Origin: Candidatus Avelusimicrobium luingense
GTDB taxonomy: Bacteria > Elusimicrobiota > Elusimicrobia > Elusimicrobiales > Elusimicrobiaceae
DNA: 64,000 bases
Reading direction: 5' to 3'
Assembly: GCA_900315845.1 (NCBI GenBank)
Contig: OOHK01000002.1
Coordinates: 124,001 to 188,000 of the forward strand
Shown here in pieces: positions 35,074 through 43,608 of the stretch (positions are counted from its first letter, which is position 1; each line of letters begins with the position of its first letter). A program made the position numbers and the translations under genes. Under the pieces are notes generated by a model that worked only from the letters and a program-made list of their open reading frames with translations, was not told the DNA's origin and did no database searches.

Positions 35074-35281
35074 GGGCTATAATACCCATACAGGTCATAA
35101 ACAACAAAAAAGGGATACCGATAATCACACCGGCCACAATCAATAATACAATGCCTATCTGTTTCTTAACGGAATAGGGTTGCCCGGTTTGTTCGGTTGT
35201 CTTGGAAACCGACTCCGGCAGTGAAGACAAAGGGTTTTCTGTATTATTTTGTTCGTTAGAAGAATTATTATTTTCTACCAT
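35063..35281 (-). CDS. Small single-pass membrane protein
   Basis: A 72-residue protein with an Asn/Ser/Glu-rich soluble N-terminus (~40 residues), then one membrane helix (KKQIGIVLLIVAGVIIGIPF). Its ATG overlaps the stop of the radical SAM gene (ATGGTAG), and its end overlaps the Lgt-like gene by 11 bp. This tight coupling suggests a structural partner of the operon's membrane enzymes. No family recognised. Confidence 0.65.
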   Translation of the reverse strand: MVENNNSSNEQNNTENPLSSLPESVSKTTEQTGQPYSVKKQIGIVLLIVAGVIIGIPFLLFMTCMGIIALAN

Positions 35282-36594
35282 GTTATGACTCCTTTAAGCG
35301 CATTATGGACGCAAAACGGAATTACTTTTCCGTGCCCGACACTTACGCCTGTGCAACACTGTTGAGCACGTTGCCAATCAAACGTGTCTGCGTCCATAAA
35401 GTTTTTTACAATAATACGCACAATTTTCATATCCTTGTGGCAAGAGCCGTTGCCTTGAGCGAACTCTTGCAGTTTGTCCAACATAAAATTGCTCCCCAAA
35501 ACGCGACCCACAAAACATTTACATACATTTTTTTTCATGTAATCTAAAATTGTTTTATCAAAGGCAATCCGGTTGGAAATTTGTGATTTACATTTGGAAA
35601 AATCTACATAATCACCCAAAGAATATACGTTATCGCCTTGGCAGAACAAAAAGCCCAAACTGGTGCAATTTTCGTGCGAACATGGCAAAGGGATTAAATC
35701 TTTATACTTCATATATCCGCTGTTAGCCACCGCCAGTAAAATATCTTCCTGTAACACCGACGGTATAACGCTACCGACGGCACTTCCCACTTTTGTTAAA
35801 CGCTGAAACGTAATACCGGAAATATGTTTCATTTCTACGGCTAATTTCAAAATAGCCGGAATTTCTTTTAAGTTGCCTTGATAGACGGTAACCGCCAAAC
35901 AAATTTTGATTGCGGCTTCGTTTAATTGTTTCAAAATTTCTTGCTTTTGTGTTAACAAGGATTTCCCGCGTAGGGTTTTATATACTTCATCATCAAAGCC
36001 GTCAAACTGCAAATAGATCTCTACCCGGTCCTTATGTTGTTTAATTAACTCAAAAACAGCGGTGTCTGTTAACAAATTAAGCCCGTTCGTATTGATTAAA
36101 ATACGTCCGATATCTGCTTGCAAAGCCGTTTGTAAAATCTCGCCAAATTGCGGATGCAGCAAACACTCCCCACCGCTGATTTGTAACACATCCAAATGGC
36201 CCTGCTCAACCGTTAACAATGTTTGCAAGCGGGATTTAAATTCTTCCACCGAAATATGCCGGGCAGATTTCTTTCCGAAATAACAAATCGGGCAAGCCAA
36301 ATTACAGGCATCCGTTATTTCTATAAGGCCGGTGCAAATGTGTTGTTTATGTTTCTCGCACCAACCGCAATCGGGGCCGCAATTACCATTAAAAGCGCTA
36401 ACGGCTTGAAAGGGTTTCCCTTCTACGTCATACGTTTTATCAAAAAAGCGCTCGGCATCCTTGGCTATTTGTACCTTAAACGTCCCGTGCTGCGGACAGG
36501 TTTTTTCCAGCCACACATCACTTCCCCGTTGTACTTTTACGGCGGGAATTGTTTTTAAGCAAATAGGGCACAACGCTTGCGTTTCTTGTTTCAT
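35275..36594 (-). CDS. Radical SAM protein of the MJ0619/Tes-like type
   Basis: A 439-residue protein. CNLACPIC (Cys97, 101, 104) binds the radical SAM [4Fe-4S] cluster, with the GGE motif in LQISGGECLLHP. The N-terminus has a rubredoxin-like set (CPIC at 9-12, CPQHG at 33) and a second Cys cluster (C72, C76, C79, C87); more cysteines lie in the C-terminal third (CSHENC, CKCFVG, QQCC). This N-terminal knuckle plus multi-cluster layout is that of the MJ0619 family, which includes tetraether lipid synthase (Tes). Joining or modifying lipid chains is therefore inferred, supported by lipid-enzyme neighbours on both sides. Confidence 0.75.
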   Translation of the reverse strand: MKQETQALCPICLKTIPAVKVQRGSDVWLEKTCPQHGTFKVQIAKDAERFFDKTYDVEGKPFQAVSAFNGNCGPDCGWCEKHKQHICTGLIEITDACNLACPICYFGKKSARHISVEEFKSRLQTLLTVEQGHLDVLQISGGECLLHPQFGEILQTALQADIGRILINTNGLNLLTDTAVFELIKQHKDRVEIYLQFDGFDDEVYKTLRGKSLLTQKQEILKQLNEAAIKICLAVTVYQGNLKEIPAILKLAVEMKHISGITFQRLTKVGSAVGSVIPSVLQEDILLAVANSGYMKYKDLIPLPCSHENCTSLGFLFCQGDNVYSLGDYVDFSKCKSQISNRIAFDKTILDYMKKNVCKCFVGRVLGSNFMLDKLQEFAQGNGSCHKDMKIVRIIVKNFMDADTFDWQRAQQCCTGVSVGHGKVIPFCVHNALKGVITW

Positions 36595-36606
36595 AATTGA
36601 TAAGTC

Positions 36607-39600
36607 CTACTTATTTAATGCCATCTCTTTTAATTTTACATAATCTACTTTACCGGTCCCCATCAACGGAATTTCATCCATAGGACAAATGGTTTTGGGA
36701 ACGGCCAGTTCGCTCAATCCTTTTTCTTTGAACGCCGTTAATAAATCACTGCGTTGGGCGTCTTTTTGAGTGGTAAAAAGCACCAACTGTTCGCCTTTTT
36801 TCTCATCGGGCACGTTCACTACGGCGTGCATTTGATTGGGCCAAAGCGCACTCACTTCCGTTTCAACAGCGGTCAGTGAAATCATCTCACCCGCAATTTT
36901 TGCAAAGCGTTTGGCGCGGCCCAAAATAAACACAAATCCGTCTTCGTCCACGCGCACAATGTCGCCGGTGTCATACCACCCGTCTTGTGGAGGTTCTAAT
37001 ACACCGGGGTTGCTGTCGCGCAAATATCCGGCCATAATGTTGGCCCCTTTTACTAATAATTTTCCGCCGTTTTCCACCCCCGGAATTTGTTCCAACTTAT
37101 ATTCGATACCCGGCATAAAGCGGCCCACACTGCCGCGCTTAAAATACATAGGCGTATTGACCGCCATAACCGGGGCAGTTTCGGTTGCGCCGTATCCTTC
37201 CATAATACGCAAACCGAATTGGTCGTAATATTTGCGGATGGTTTCTTCTTTGAGTTTTTCGGCCCCTACAACCGCCAAACGCACCGAATAAAAATCATAC
37301 GGGTGCGCCATTTTGGCATAGCCGTTGAAGAAAGTATCCGTACCGAAAATCAATGTAGCATTGGTATCGTAAATCAATTCCGGCACAATACGATAATGAA
37401 GCGGCGACGGATAGAAAAATACCGTCACGCCGGATAGCAACGGAAGCAATGTTCCCCCCGTAAGTCCGAAGGAATGGAAAATCGGCATTGCATTAAACAC
37501 GCGGTCTTTGATACCGAAATCAAGCACACTGCGCACTTGCAACAAATTGGCTTGTAAATTTTCGTGGCTGAGTACCACCCCTTTGGGGGTGCCTTCACTA
37601 CCCGACGTAAATAATACCACGGCCGGATCTTTGGAAGTTACTTTTCCGCGTACGCATTTATAATAGCGGCGCGGGAAATAAGACGCCAATAAACCAACTG
37701 CTTTATCCCAAACCGTAATTCCTTTTTTCAAATCTTCCAAATAGACCAGTGTAAGTCCCGCTTCTTTCAGAGCGGCGGCCGTTTCCAATAAGCCACCTTG
37801 CTCTAAAAAGGTTCTAGATGTAAAGACCGTAGTAATTTTGGCGGCTTTACAACAAGCAATCATATTTTTTACCCCGGTAGAAAAGTTCAACATACAGGGA
37901 GTAATACTAAAAGCGCGCATCCCGAAAAAGGCCACCACACTGGCCGTCATATTCGGCAGTAAAAATCCGGCCATTTTGTCCTTTTTCTGGCGTTTGGCAA
38001 TTTGTTTACCCAGCACAAATACCGCCGTTAAAAATTGCCCGAACGAGAGCCACTTGCGGCTGGCATCCCCGATAATTCTTTTCTTGCGGCCCACCAATTC
38101 ATACGCATCTAACAAAGAGTCAAATAAAGTTTCTTGTGCATGGCCCGCTTCATATTTCATGTTAACCATAATGTCATAGAGTCCGCGGGAAGCGGCCAAA
38201 CGGCGCGCCTTGCCTTTGATGTTTTCATCAATTTTTAAGGTTTTCGGGGCCTGAATGGTAATAGAAATTTTACTTTGCGGACGCGTTTTTAATTGCGTAC
38301 CGAAACGCGAGAAAATAGAATATTGGCTGCCTTCCAAATAAACAGGAAGCAGTTGCGCATTACTTTTATCGGCAATCATAGCCGGCCCGGGATAAATTTT
38401 CATCAGCCCGCCGGTGGTAGTAATACGCCCTTCCGGAAAAATAACCACCCGCTTGCCCGATTTTACTTCTTCAATAATGGACTTTACAGCCATCGGATTA
38501 GTGGGATCAATCGGAAAGTATTTAATCAAATGCAAGAAAGGTTTCACCCACCATTTTTGGCTGACGTATGTATCAATCGCAAAATGCAAATCGCCCGGCA
38601 AATACACCCACAGCAACGCTGCATCCAAAAACGAAGTGTGATTGGCAATAATAAGCGCATTTCCTTTTAAGTTCTTCCAATGTTCTATTCCGATGACTTT
38701 GACGCCATATACCCAATTAAGTATCCGCGTCATAATCATGCGGATAATGTGGTGCGGCAAGAGCCCGCAGATATAAATAGCCGCCAACGCGTTAAGCAGC
38801 GCAATGACTCCAAAAACGCCCGGAATCGTAAAATGCATAGACAGCAACAACGCGCAGAACCCGCTACCCAACACCATAAAGAGAGAATTGATAATGTTGT
38901 TCGTGGCAATCACGCGCGAACGTGTATCTTCGTCGGCTAAAAACTGGAGCATTGCATTAAGCGGCACCACATATAAACCGCCACATACGGCAAAACCGAG
39001 CAAATCAAACGTAATGCGTTTGCCCGCAAATGTCAATAAAAACGCTTTATAATCTACCGGCGATAGTGACGGCACATAACCCGAAGTAGCACATGCCAAA
39101 TCGGCTAAAAACACCGTCATCAAAAGCGCACTGATCGGAACGTACTTGCTGGTAATCTCGCCTTTTACTAAAAATTGACAGAGTAAGGAACCAAGCCCAA
39201 TTCCGCACGAAAACAACGTCAGTAAAAATGTAAACAGCCCGGGCGTACCGTTCAAAATATCATGTGCCAAAGAAGGCATTTGAGCAATGAGAGCCGTCCC
39301 CAACATCCAAAACCAAGAAATACCTAAAATACATAAAAAGATATTGTGGTTTTGTTTCGCAAAGGCCATATTTTTCCACGTACTGCGTAAGAAATTTTTA
39401 TCTACTTTCAAATTGGCATTTGCCGGTTTTTGCGCCGGGATAAACAAACTGGCTGTTAAGCCCAGTACCGCTACGCCTAAAATAATTCCCGGCAACCAAT
39501 ATTCGTTAGCAGCGATAATAATTCCGCCGAAAATCGTACCTTGCAAAATAGAACCATATGTGCCCGCTTCAATTAACCCGTTTCCGGCAATGAGTTGTTT

Positions 39601-40017
39601 TTCCCCTAATATATCCGGCAAAATACTGTATTTGACAGGGCCGAAAAAGGCAGATTGTGTTCCCATTAAAAATAATACGCCCAGCAAAAGGGGTACATTA
39701 ACGGTTAAAAAGCCAAGTCCGGCCAAAAGCACAATAACAACTTCCAATACTTTCGTGGCTTTAATAAGAATATCTTTACGGAATTTGTCGGCCAGTTCCC
39801 CCGCCACCGCCGAAAATAAGAAAAACGGCAACATAAATAAAGCAACCGCCAAAGACACAATAACCGATTTACTTTGTGCCGACATTTCGGTAACCTTATA
39901 CGTAATAAACGTGGCCATGGCGGTACGGAAAAAATTATCGTTAAACGCACCTAAATATTGCGTGCAAAATAAAGCCAAAAACGAACGGTTAAAAAAAGTT
40001 TTAAGTAAAGATAACAT
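36607..40017 (-). CDS. aas: LplT-type MFS / PlsC acyltransferase / acyl-ACP synthetase fusion
   Basis: About 1136 residues from the ATG at 40017, which has an AGGAGG site inside the end of marR. Residues 1-~420 form an MFS transporter like LplT (lysophospholipid flippase). A PlsC domain follows with NHTSFLDAALL (~457) and FPEGR (~525). The last ~450 residues are an AMP-forming acyl-ACP/acyl-CoA synthetase with LFTSGSEGTPKG (~800) and GYGATETAP. In E. coli LplT and Aas are two proteins that take up, re-acylate and recycle lysophosphatidylethanolamine; here they are one chain. It is second in the MarR operon. Confidence 0.9.
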   Translation of the reverse strand: MLSLLKTFFNRSFLALFCTQYLGAFNDNFFRTAMATFITYKVTEMSAQSKSVIVSLAVALFMLPFFLFSAVAGELADKFRKDILIKATKVLEVVIVLLAGLGFLTVNVPLLLGVLFLMGTQSAFFGPVKYSILPDILGEKQLIAGNGLIEAGTYGSILQGTIFGGIIIAANEYWLPGIILGVAVLGLTASLFIPAQKPANANLKVDKNFLRSTWKNMAFAKQNHNIFLCILGISWFWMLGTALIAQMPSLAHDILNGTPGLFTFLLTLFSCGIGLGSLLCQFLVKGEITSKYVPISALLMTVFLADLACATSGYVPSLSPVDYKAFLLTFAGKRITFDLLGFAVCGGLYVVPLNAMLQFLADEDTRSRVIATNNIINSLFMVLGSGFCALLLSMHFTIPGVFGVIALLNALAAIYICGLLPHHIIRMIMTRILNWVYGVKVIGIEHWKNLKGNALIIANHTSFLDAALLWVYLPGDLHFAIDTYVSQKWWVKPFLHLIKYFPIDPTNPMAVKSIIEEVKSGKRVVIFPEGRITTTGGLMKIYPGPAMIADKSNAQLLPVYLEGSQYSIFSRFGTQLKTRPQSKISITIQAPKTLKIDENIKGKARRLAASRGLYDIMVNMKYEAGHAQETLFDSLLDAYELVGRKKRIIGDASRKWLSFGQFLTAVFVLGKQIAKRQKKDKMAGFLLPNMTASVVAFFGMRAFSITPCMLNFSTGVKNMIACCKAAKITTVFTSRTFLEQGGLLETAAALKEAGLTLVYLEDLKKGITVWDKAVGLLASYFPRRYYKCVRGKVTSKDPAVVLFTSGSEGTPKGVVLSHENLQANLLQVRSVLDFGIKDRVFNAMPIFHSFGLTGGTLLPLLSGVTVFFYPSPLHYRIVPELIYDTNATLIFGTDTFFNGYAKMAHPYDFYSVRLAVVGAEKLKEETIRKYYDQFGLRIMEGYGATETAPVMAVNTPMYFKRGSVGRFMPGIEYKLEQIPGVENGGKLLVKGANIMAGYLRDSNPGVLEPPQDGWYDTGDIVRVDEDGFVFILGRAKRFAKIAGEMISLTAVETEVSALWPNQMHAVVNVPDEKKGEQLVLFTTQKDAQRSDLLTAFKEKGLSELAVPKTICPMDEIPLMGTGKVDYVKLKEMALNK

Positions 40018-40018
40018 G

Positions 40019-40507
40019 TTATTTTTCCTCCTGAAGTAACACAAACCAATCTCTTAAAATCTGTTCTATTTGCGGACGCCGCGGCGCGGGGATTTTCTCC
40101 GTCAAACTTTTTACCAATCGGTCATATCCCGGCCACGCCGTATCAATTAACTTTTGACCTTTCGGGGTAATGCAAATGATATTTTCACGGCGGCTTTGCG
40201 GATTGGTTTGGCGCGTGAGCAACCCCGCCCGCACCGATTTTTCCACCAATTTGGTGATATTACTGGCCGAGGCAATCAGCCGTTTGGACAATTCCACTTG
40301 ATTAAGGCCCTTGCCATTGTTTTGATAGGCAGCCAACATCAGCAAGTTAAATTGCACCGCAGACAGACCATAGGAAAACAAATATCTTTCCACCCGCGTT
40401 TGCAACCGGTTATACACCAAGGCCAGCACATACGTAATGTTTTCGTAGCGACGACCTTTCTTCGGATTGATACCATAAGATTGTAAGTCGGTTTTATTAG
40501 TTTCCAT
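40019..40507 (-). CDS. MarR-family transcriptional regulator
   Basis: A 162-residue winged-helix protein: LALVYNRLQTRVERYLFSYGLSAVQFNLLMLA, then NQVELSKRLIASASNITKLVEKSVRAGLLTR (recognition helix) and the wing SRRENIICITPKGQ. MarR proteins are dimeric repressors that release DNA on ligand binding. It leads the lipid operon and ends 1 bp before aas, so it probably controls the operon and itself. A consensus promoter lies directly upstream with the -10 6 nt from the ATG. Confidence 0.9.
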   Translation of the reverse strand: METNKTDLQSYGINPKKGRRYENITYVLALVYNRLQTRVERYLFSYGLSAVQFNLLMLAAYQNNGKGLNQVELSKRLIASASNITKLVEKSVRAGLLTRQTNPQSRRENIICITPKGQKLIDTAWPGYDRLVKSLTEKIPAPRRPQIEQILRDWFVLLQEEK

Positions 40508-40513
40508 ATAAAT

Positions 40514-40542
40514 AATTTACTAATAAACTTTTTATTTGTCAA
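40514..40542 (-). promoter_or_regulatory. Promoter/operator of the MarR-lipid operon, leaderless
   Basis: Perfect TTGACA (40542-40537), 17-bp spacer, TAAATT (40519-40514), 6 nt to the ATG at 40507. An imperfect 12-bp palindrome (TTTACTAATAAA, 40516-40527) overlaps the -10 and spacer and is a possible MarR operator. Confidence 0.6.
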
Positions 40543-40588
40543 GTATTAAGTAGGTTTTAAGAAAAAGATAATTCTTATACAGAACGTA

Positions 40589-40616
40589 AAAAACCCGCTT
40601 TGAAAGCGGGTTTTTA
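40589..40616 (-). terminator. Terminator of the deiminase operon
   Basis: AAACCCGC/GCGGGTTT stem with A/T runs on both sides; on the minus strand it follows the gene ending at 40643. Confidence 0.75.
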
Positions 40617-40642
40617 TTTTCGTCTTATACCAATTAGAGAAC

Positions 40643-41422
40643 TCATTTGAGATAATACTTTTCCAATTCGTTCCAACCCCGTTGATGCGCTAGTTGCAAA
40701 TATGAATCTTGCCGATCTCGCGCCGCCGCCAATCCCAATGCCGCGGAAATAAAGAACATTTTTTCCTTATCTTTCAGTAAAGCGCTTGTATCTTTATCTA
40801 CATCGATACGATACCGGTAAGGCCGGTAAATAAAATCTGCGGCGGATGAAAACTTCTTTTTGTTTAACCCCACCCGAAAACTTTGCCATATATCGCAAGG
40901 CAAACCAGCCCCCACACAAGCAAAGGTAAGTCGGTCTTTTTGCTGTACTAATTCTTCGGACGCGGGGTTGATTCTTCTGATGCCCGGTACCAACTTTTGA
41001 CGCCCCGCATACACGGCATTTTTGATTCCCAAAGAGGGCAAAATAAAATCGGACACTAATTTAAGCGGGCCCGTCTTATATTCCCAAGAGCCGTCTTGCT
41101 TGCGCTCTTTAATACCACGCACAAGCACGCCGCCGAAAATATTTTTTTCACCATCCCCGATAGTAATATCTATTCCGCTTCTATGCCAATAAATTTTCCC
41201 GCGGCTGCCTTGCAAGGCAGAATTGTGACGGAATTTATCCGGATGTTCCGGGCTTTCATAATAAAATTCCAATTCGGTAAAATAAAATTCCCGATTTTCC
41301 GGCAGTACCTTTAGGCAACAATTTTCAAACAAATAAGCGGCCAACGCATTAAATTTATCAAAGGCATTTTTGCGCTGCGGCAAATCATCACATAATTTAC
41401 TAAAAGTTTCGTTGGTATTCAT
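40643..41422 (-). CDS. Conserved hypothetical protein
   Basis: A 259-residue soluble protein. The middle has EFYFTELEFYYESPEHPDKF and WHRSGIDITIGDGE followed by GGVLVRGIKE, which recalls a conserved bacterial family with a 'H...GIDIT...GGxLIRG' core, but I cannot attach a tested function. The C-terminal 60 residues are basic and helical. It overlaps the deiminase gene by 23 bp and is the third gene of that operon. Weak Shine-Dalgarno (CAGAG). Confidence 0.6.
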   Translation of the reverse strand: MNTNETFSKLCDDLPQRKNAFDKFNALAAYLFENCCLKVLPENREFYFTELEFYYESPEHPDKFRHNSALQGSRGKIYWHRSGIDITIGDGEKNIFGGVLVRGIKERKQDGSWEYKTGPLKLVSDFILPSLGIKNAVYAGRQKLVPGIRRINPASEELVQQKDRLTFACVGAGLPCDIWQSFRVGLNKKKFSSAADFIYRPYRYRIDVDKDTSALLKDKEKMFFISAALGLAAARDRQDSYLQLAHQRGWNELEKYYLK

Positions 41423-42281
41423 TATATTCTCTGGTTAAACAATGTACCGCTCCGCCATATTGCGAAATCTGCTCGCAATCTATCCTCACCAGCGGTTTAC
41501 AGGTGTATTTTTTCATTATATCAATAACACGGTCATCTTCGGGCAAATTAAATTGCGGCACAAACACGGCGCGCGAAGTTTCCAAAAAATTCACGTAAAG
41601 CCCTTTGGCACTAAGCCAATCTTCTTCGTTACCGGCACACAACAGGCGGCACATATCCAACCCATTGGCTTTAGCATACCCGCGTAATATATCCGTTGCT
41701 TTACAGTCTAATAACGGGGCGATAGCCAACTCGCCATACAATGCTATTGTCCCTTCCGTTAAAAAATCACCCACGAATTGAATATAACCGTCTATGTGGC
41801 CGATTTTGTCATCTTTTTGCTGCGGCAGCCATACTATTTTCTGCACACCTAGCGCACGCTTTAATTCTTGTTCCACACGTTCTTTTTGCGCGGGATTTGA
41901 TTTGTGGAAAATCGTTTGTTTTTCCAAGCAAAACGCCTGTTTTTTGTCAGGGGCCAGCACAACATTTCCCCCGTCCATACGCACATCACACGGTTTAGCG
42001 TGCGGGAAAGCATCTCGCACCTGTTTGCGAATCGCCGCCGTAAATTTAGGCGTATAATTGGCATAACGCGGGTCAAAAAAAAGTTGATACAACTCTCTGG
42101 TTTGCATGTTTTGCACGGGCAAAAAATCACGCACCCAAATATCGGGTAGTTCCAACGCACGCACTTCGTGAAATTGTTTTAATTGCGCTGCAAAATGCTC
42201 GTAAAATTTCGCGTGGCCGGGATATGTCTTTTCCGTGTACCAAGTAGGTTTGGCCACATAAATAATTTCACCCCTTGCCAT
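41400..42281 (-). CDS. Agmatine deiminase / peptidyl-arginine deiminase family protein
   Basis: A 293-residue protein with the family's catalytic set: WVRDFLP (W-x-R-D), MDGGNVV (D-G-G-N), GHIDGYIQFV (G-H-x-D) and, near the end, GGAVHCLT with the nucleophilic Cys. These enzymes convert agmatine to N-carbamoylputrescine, or act on arginine-like substrates. The chain is ~70 residues shorter than E. coli-type agmatine deiminases, so the substrate is uncertain. GGAGG precedes the ATG, inside the end of the upstream gene. Confidence 0.8.
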   Translation of the reverse strand: MARGEIIYVAKPTWYTEKTYPGHAKFYEHFAAQLKQFHEVRALELPDIWVRDFLPVQNMQTRELYQLFFDPRYANYTPKFTAAIRKQVRDAFPHAKPCDVRMDGGNVVLAPDKKQAFCLEKQTIFHKSNPAQKERVEQELKRALGVQKIVWLPQQKDDKIGHIDGYIQFVGDFLTEGTIALYGELAIAPLLDCKATDILRGYAKANGLDMCRLLCAGNEEDWLSAKGLYVNFLETSRAVFVPQFNLPEDDRVIDIMKKYTCKPLVRIDCEQISQYGGAVHCLTREYNEYQRNF

Positions 42282-42714
42282 TATATATCCTCCGTAATTT
42301 CAAAAACACTCCGGCACGTTGTTCCATCGGCAAAATCATACCATGCCAGGCTATACAATGCAGGCGCTTCATGAGAAGATTTTGGAATTTCCAACGTAAC
42401 GGCCCGAGTTTTTTAAGTATTTTTTTCCACACCGGGCACGTCTTTGATCGGAGTTTTCCTTCTGTCAGACAAAATCTATTTTCTTGCTCATTCCAACGGC
42501 GGTAATCATACAGGTGCGCACTTATTTCCAATCCCAGTATCGTCACAGCCAACCGCAACCCGGCAAAATCAATTTGCCGGTCCCGCCGGATATCCACGTC
42601 AAAATTATCCAACCCCATATACACCATGCTTATTTTTAACGCCTTATATTTAGCACCGCCAATATGATGATATGTTTTATCCCAATTCATTTTTCTTATA
42701 GATTTCCAACACAT
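42268..42714 (-). CDS. Hypothetical protein, first gene of the deiminase operon
   Basis: A 148-residue basic protein with AAGGAG before the ATG at 42714. The first half contains NFDVDIRRDRQIDFAGLRLA and LYDYRRWNEQENRF; the second half is rich in Lys, Arg, Leu and Trp. No family or motif recognised. Overlaps the deiminase start by 14 bp. The palindrome at 42772-42789 lies upstream, between this gene and the divergent phosphatase gene. Confidence 0.5.
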   Translation of the reverse strand: MCWKSIRKMNWDKTYHHIGGAKYKALKISMVYMGLDNFDVDIRRDRQIDFAGLRLAVTILGLEISAHLYDYRRWNEQENRFCLTEGKLRSKTCPVWKKILKKLGPLRWKFQNLLMKRLHCIAWHGMILPMEQRAGVFLKLRRIYNGKG

Positions 42715-42771
42715 AATAACTCCTTATTTAAGCCTACTATGAAATGACTTTTTATAAGATACCAAATCGTT

Positions 42772-42789
42772 GCGACACCACCTTGTCGC
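42772..42789. promoter_or_regulatory. Palindromic operator, copy 2
   Basis: GCGACA-CCACCT-TGTCGC, the same half-sites and 6-bp spacing as at 31623-31640. It lies in the divergent region between the gene at 42714 (minus) and the one at 42831 (plus), upstream of TGC-TACAAT at 42816-42821. Confidence 0.55.
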
Positions 42790-42830
42790 TACTGTTTTAT
42801 ACACTTTTCTTATGCTACAATGAGGTAAAT

Positions 42831-43274
42831 ATGAAGAAAACAATTATTTTTGATATAGACGGCACCTTAGCCGATTTGAACGGCCGGGATAAGTTTTTAC
42901 ATAACGGCACAAAAGATTGGGAAAGTTTTAACGCCCATATGGATCAAGATTTGCCCAACACGCCTATCATTGAACTCTACCGTACGTTATATGCAAGCCA
43001 ACGCTATGAGATTATGTTGGTATCCGGTCGGCAAGAGCGTTTCCGCAAAGTAACAGAAACATGGCTGGCGTTTCATAACATTCCGTTTGATACGTTGCTG
43101 ATGAGAAAAAATACAGATTTTAGACACGATTGTGAAGTCAAACAAGACATTTTGAAATCATTACAGGCACAAGGTAAAGAAATTTTATTTACCGTGGATG
43201 ACCGCCAAAGCGTCGTGGATATGTGGCGCGCCAACGGCATTACTTGTCTGCAATGCAACAGGGGAGATTTTTAA
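42831..43274 (+). CDS. HAD phosphatase of the polynucleotide kinase 3'-phosphatase type
   Basis: 147 residues from the ATG at 42831. IIFDIDGTLADLNGRDKF (motif I, Asp nucleophile), MLVSGRQERFRKVTETWL (motif II), a conserved Lys, and FTVDDRQSVVDMWRANG (motif IV) match the phosphatase domain of T4 Pnk-like proteins, found alone in many bacteria and phages. A role in 3'-phosphate removal from nucleic acid or nucleotides is inferred. TACAAT lies 9 nt before the start, so a GAGG at this place would fall mostly upstream of the expected RNA 5' end. Confidence 0.75.
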   Translation: MKKTIIFDIDGTLADLNGRDKFLHNGTKDWESFNAHMDQDLPNTPIIELYRTLYASQRYEIMLVSGRQERFRKVTETWLAFHNIPFDTLLMRKNTDFRHDCEVKQDILKSLQAQGKEILFTVDDRQSVVDMWRANGITCLQCNRGDF

Positions 43275-43275
43275 A

Positions 43276-43608
43276 ATGGCTGTCCCCCAACACATCAGTT
43301 TTTCGCAGTTTATCAAAACCAAGTACCGTACCAAAGAAGATCGGTAGCATTTATTTTACTCTCACCGACATCTGCCTACTCATACCACGCGCGCCGACCA
43401 ATAGGCACAATTATTTAATTGACTTGCTCATACGCTCACCGACGATAAAATCTTGCCCTTACTTAATTTATCGGAACCAGTCAACACGACTTTATTTTCA
43501 AATTCTAACCCTTTTTTTAGGCTTAGCGCGGACGAATGAAGTGATATACTAGATTAGCACCGTTTCAGTTTAGACGGGGCGAATTTGATTAAACCGGGGG
43601 ATTAAAAT
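43276..43608 (+). other. Gene-poor stretch with a possible 23-residue ORF
   Basis: A short frame at 43276-43347 (MAVPQHISFSQFIKTKYRTK at its start) follows a GGGGAG site directly behind the phosphatase gene. It may be the remnant of a longer gene or a small peptide. The rest to 43608 holds a TATACT at ~43546 that can serve the ferritin-like gene; no other gene is supported. Confidence 0.35.

Noticed and set aside
39287-40039. 250-aa plus-strand ORF opposite aas
   Set aside because: Shadow of the MFS part of aas; no ribosome binding site and no family features.
43223-43552. 109-aa ORF overlapping the end of the PNKP-like gene
   Set aside because: Starts inside the previous gene out of frame, no Shine-Dalgarno, no recognisable fold.
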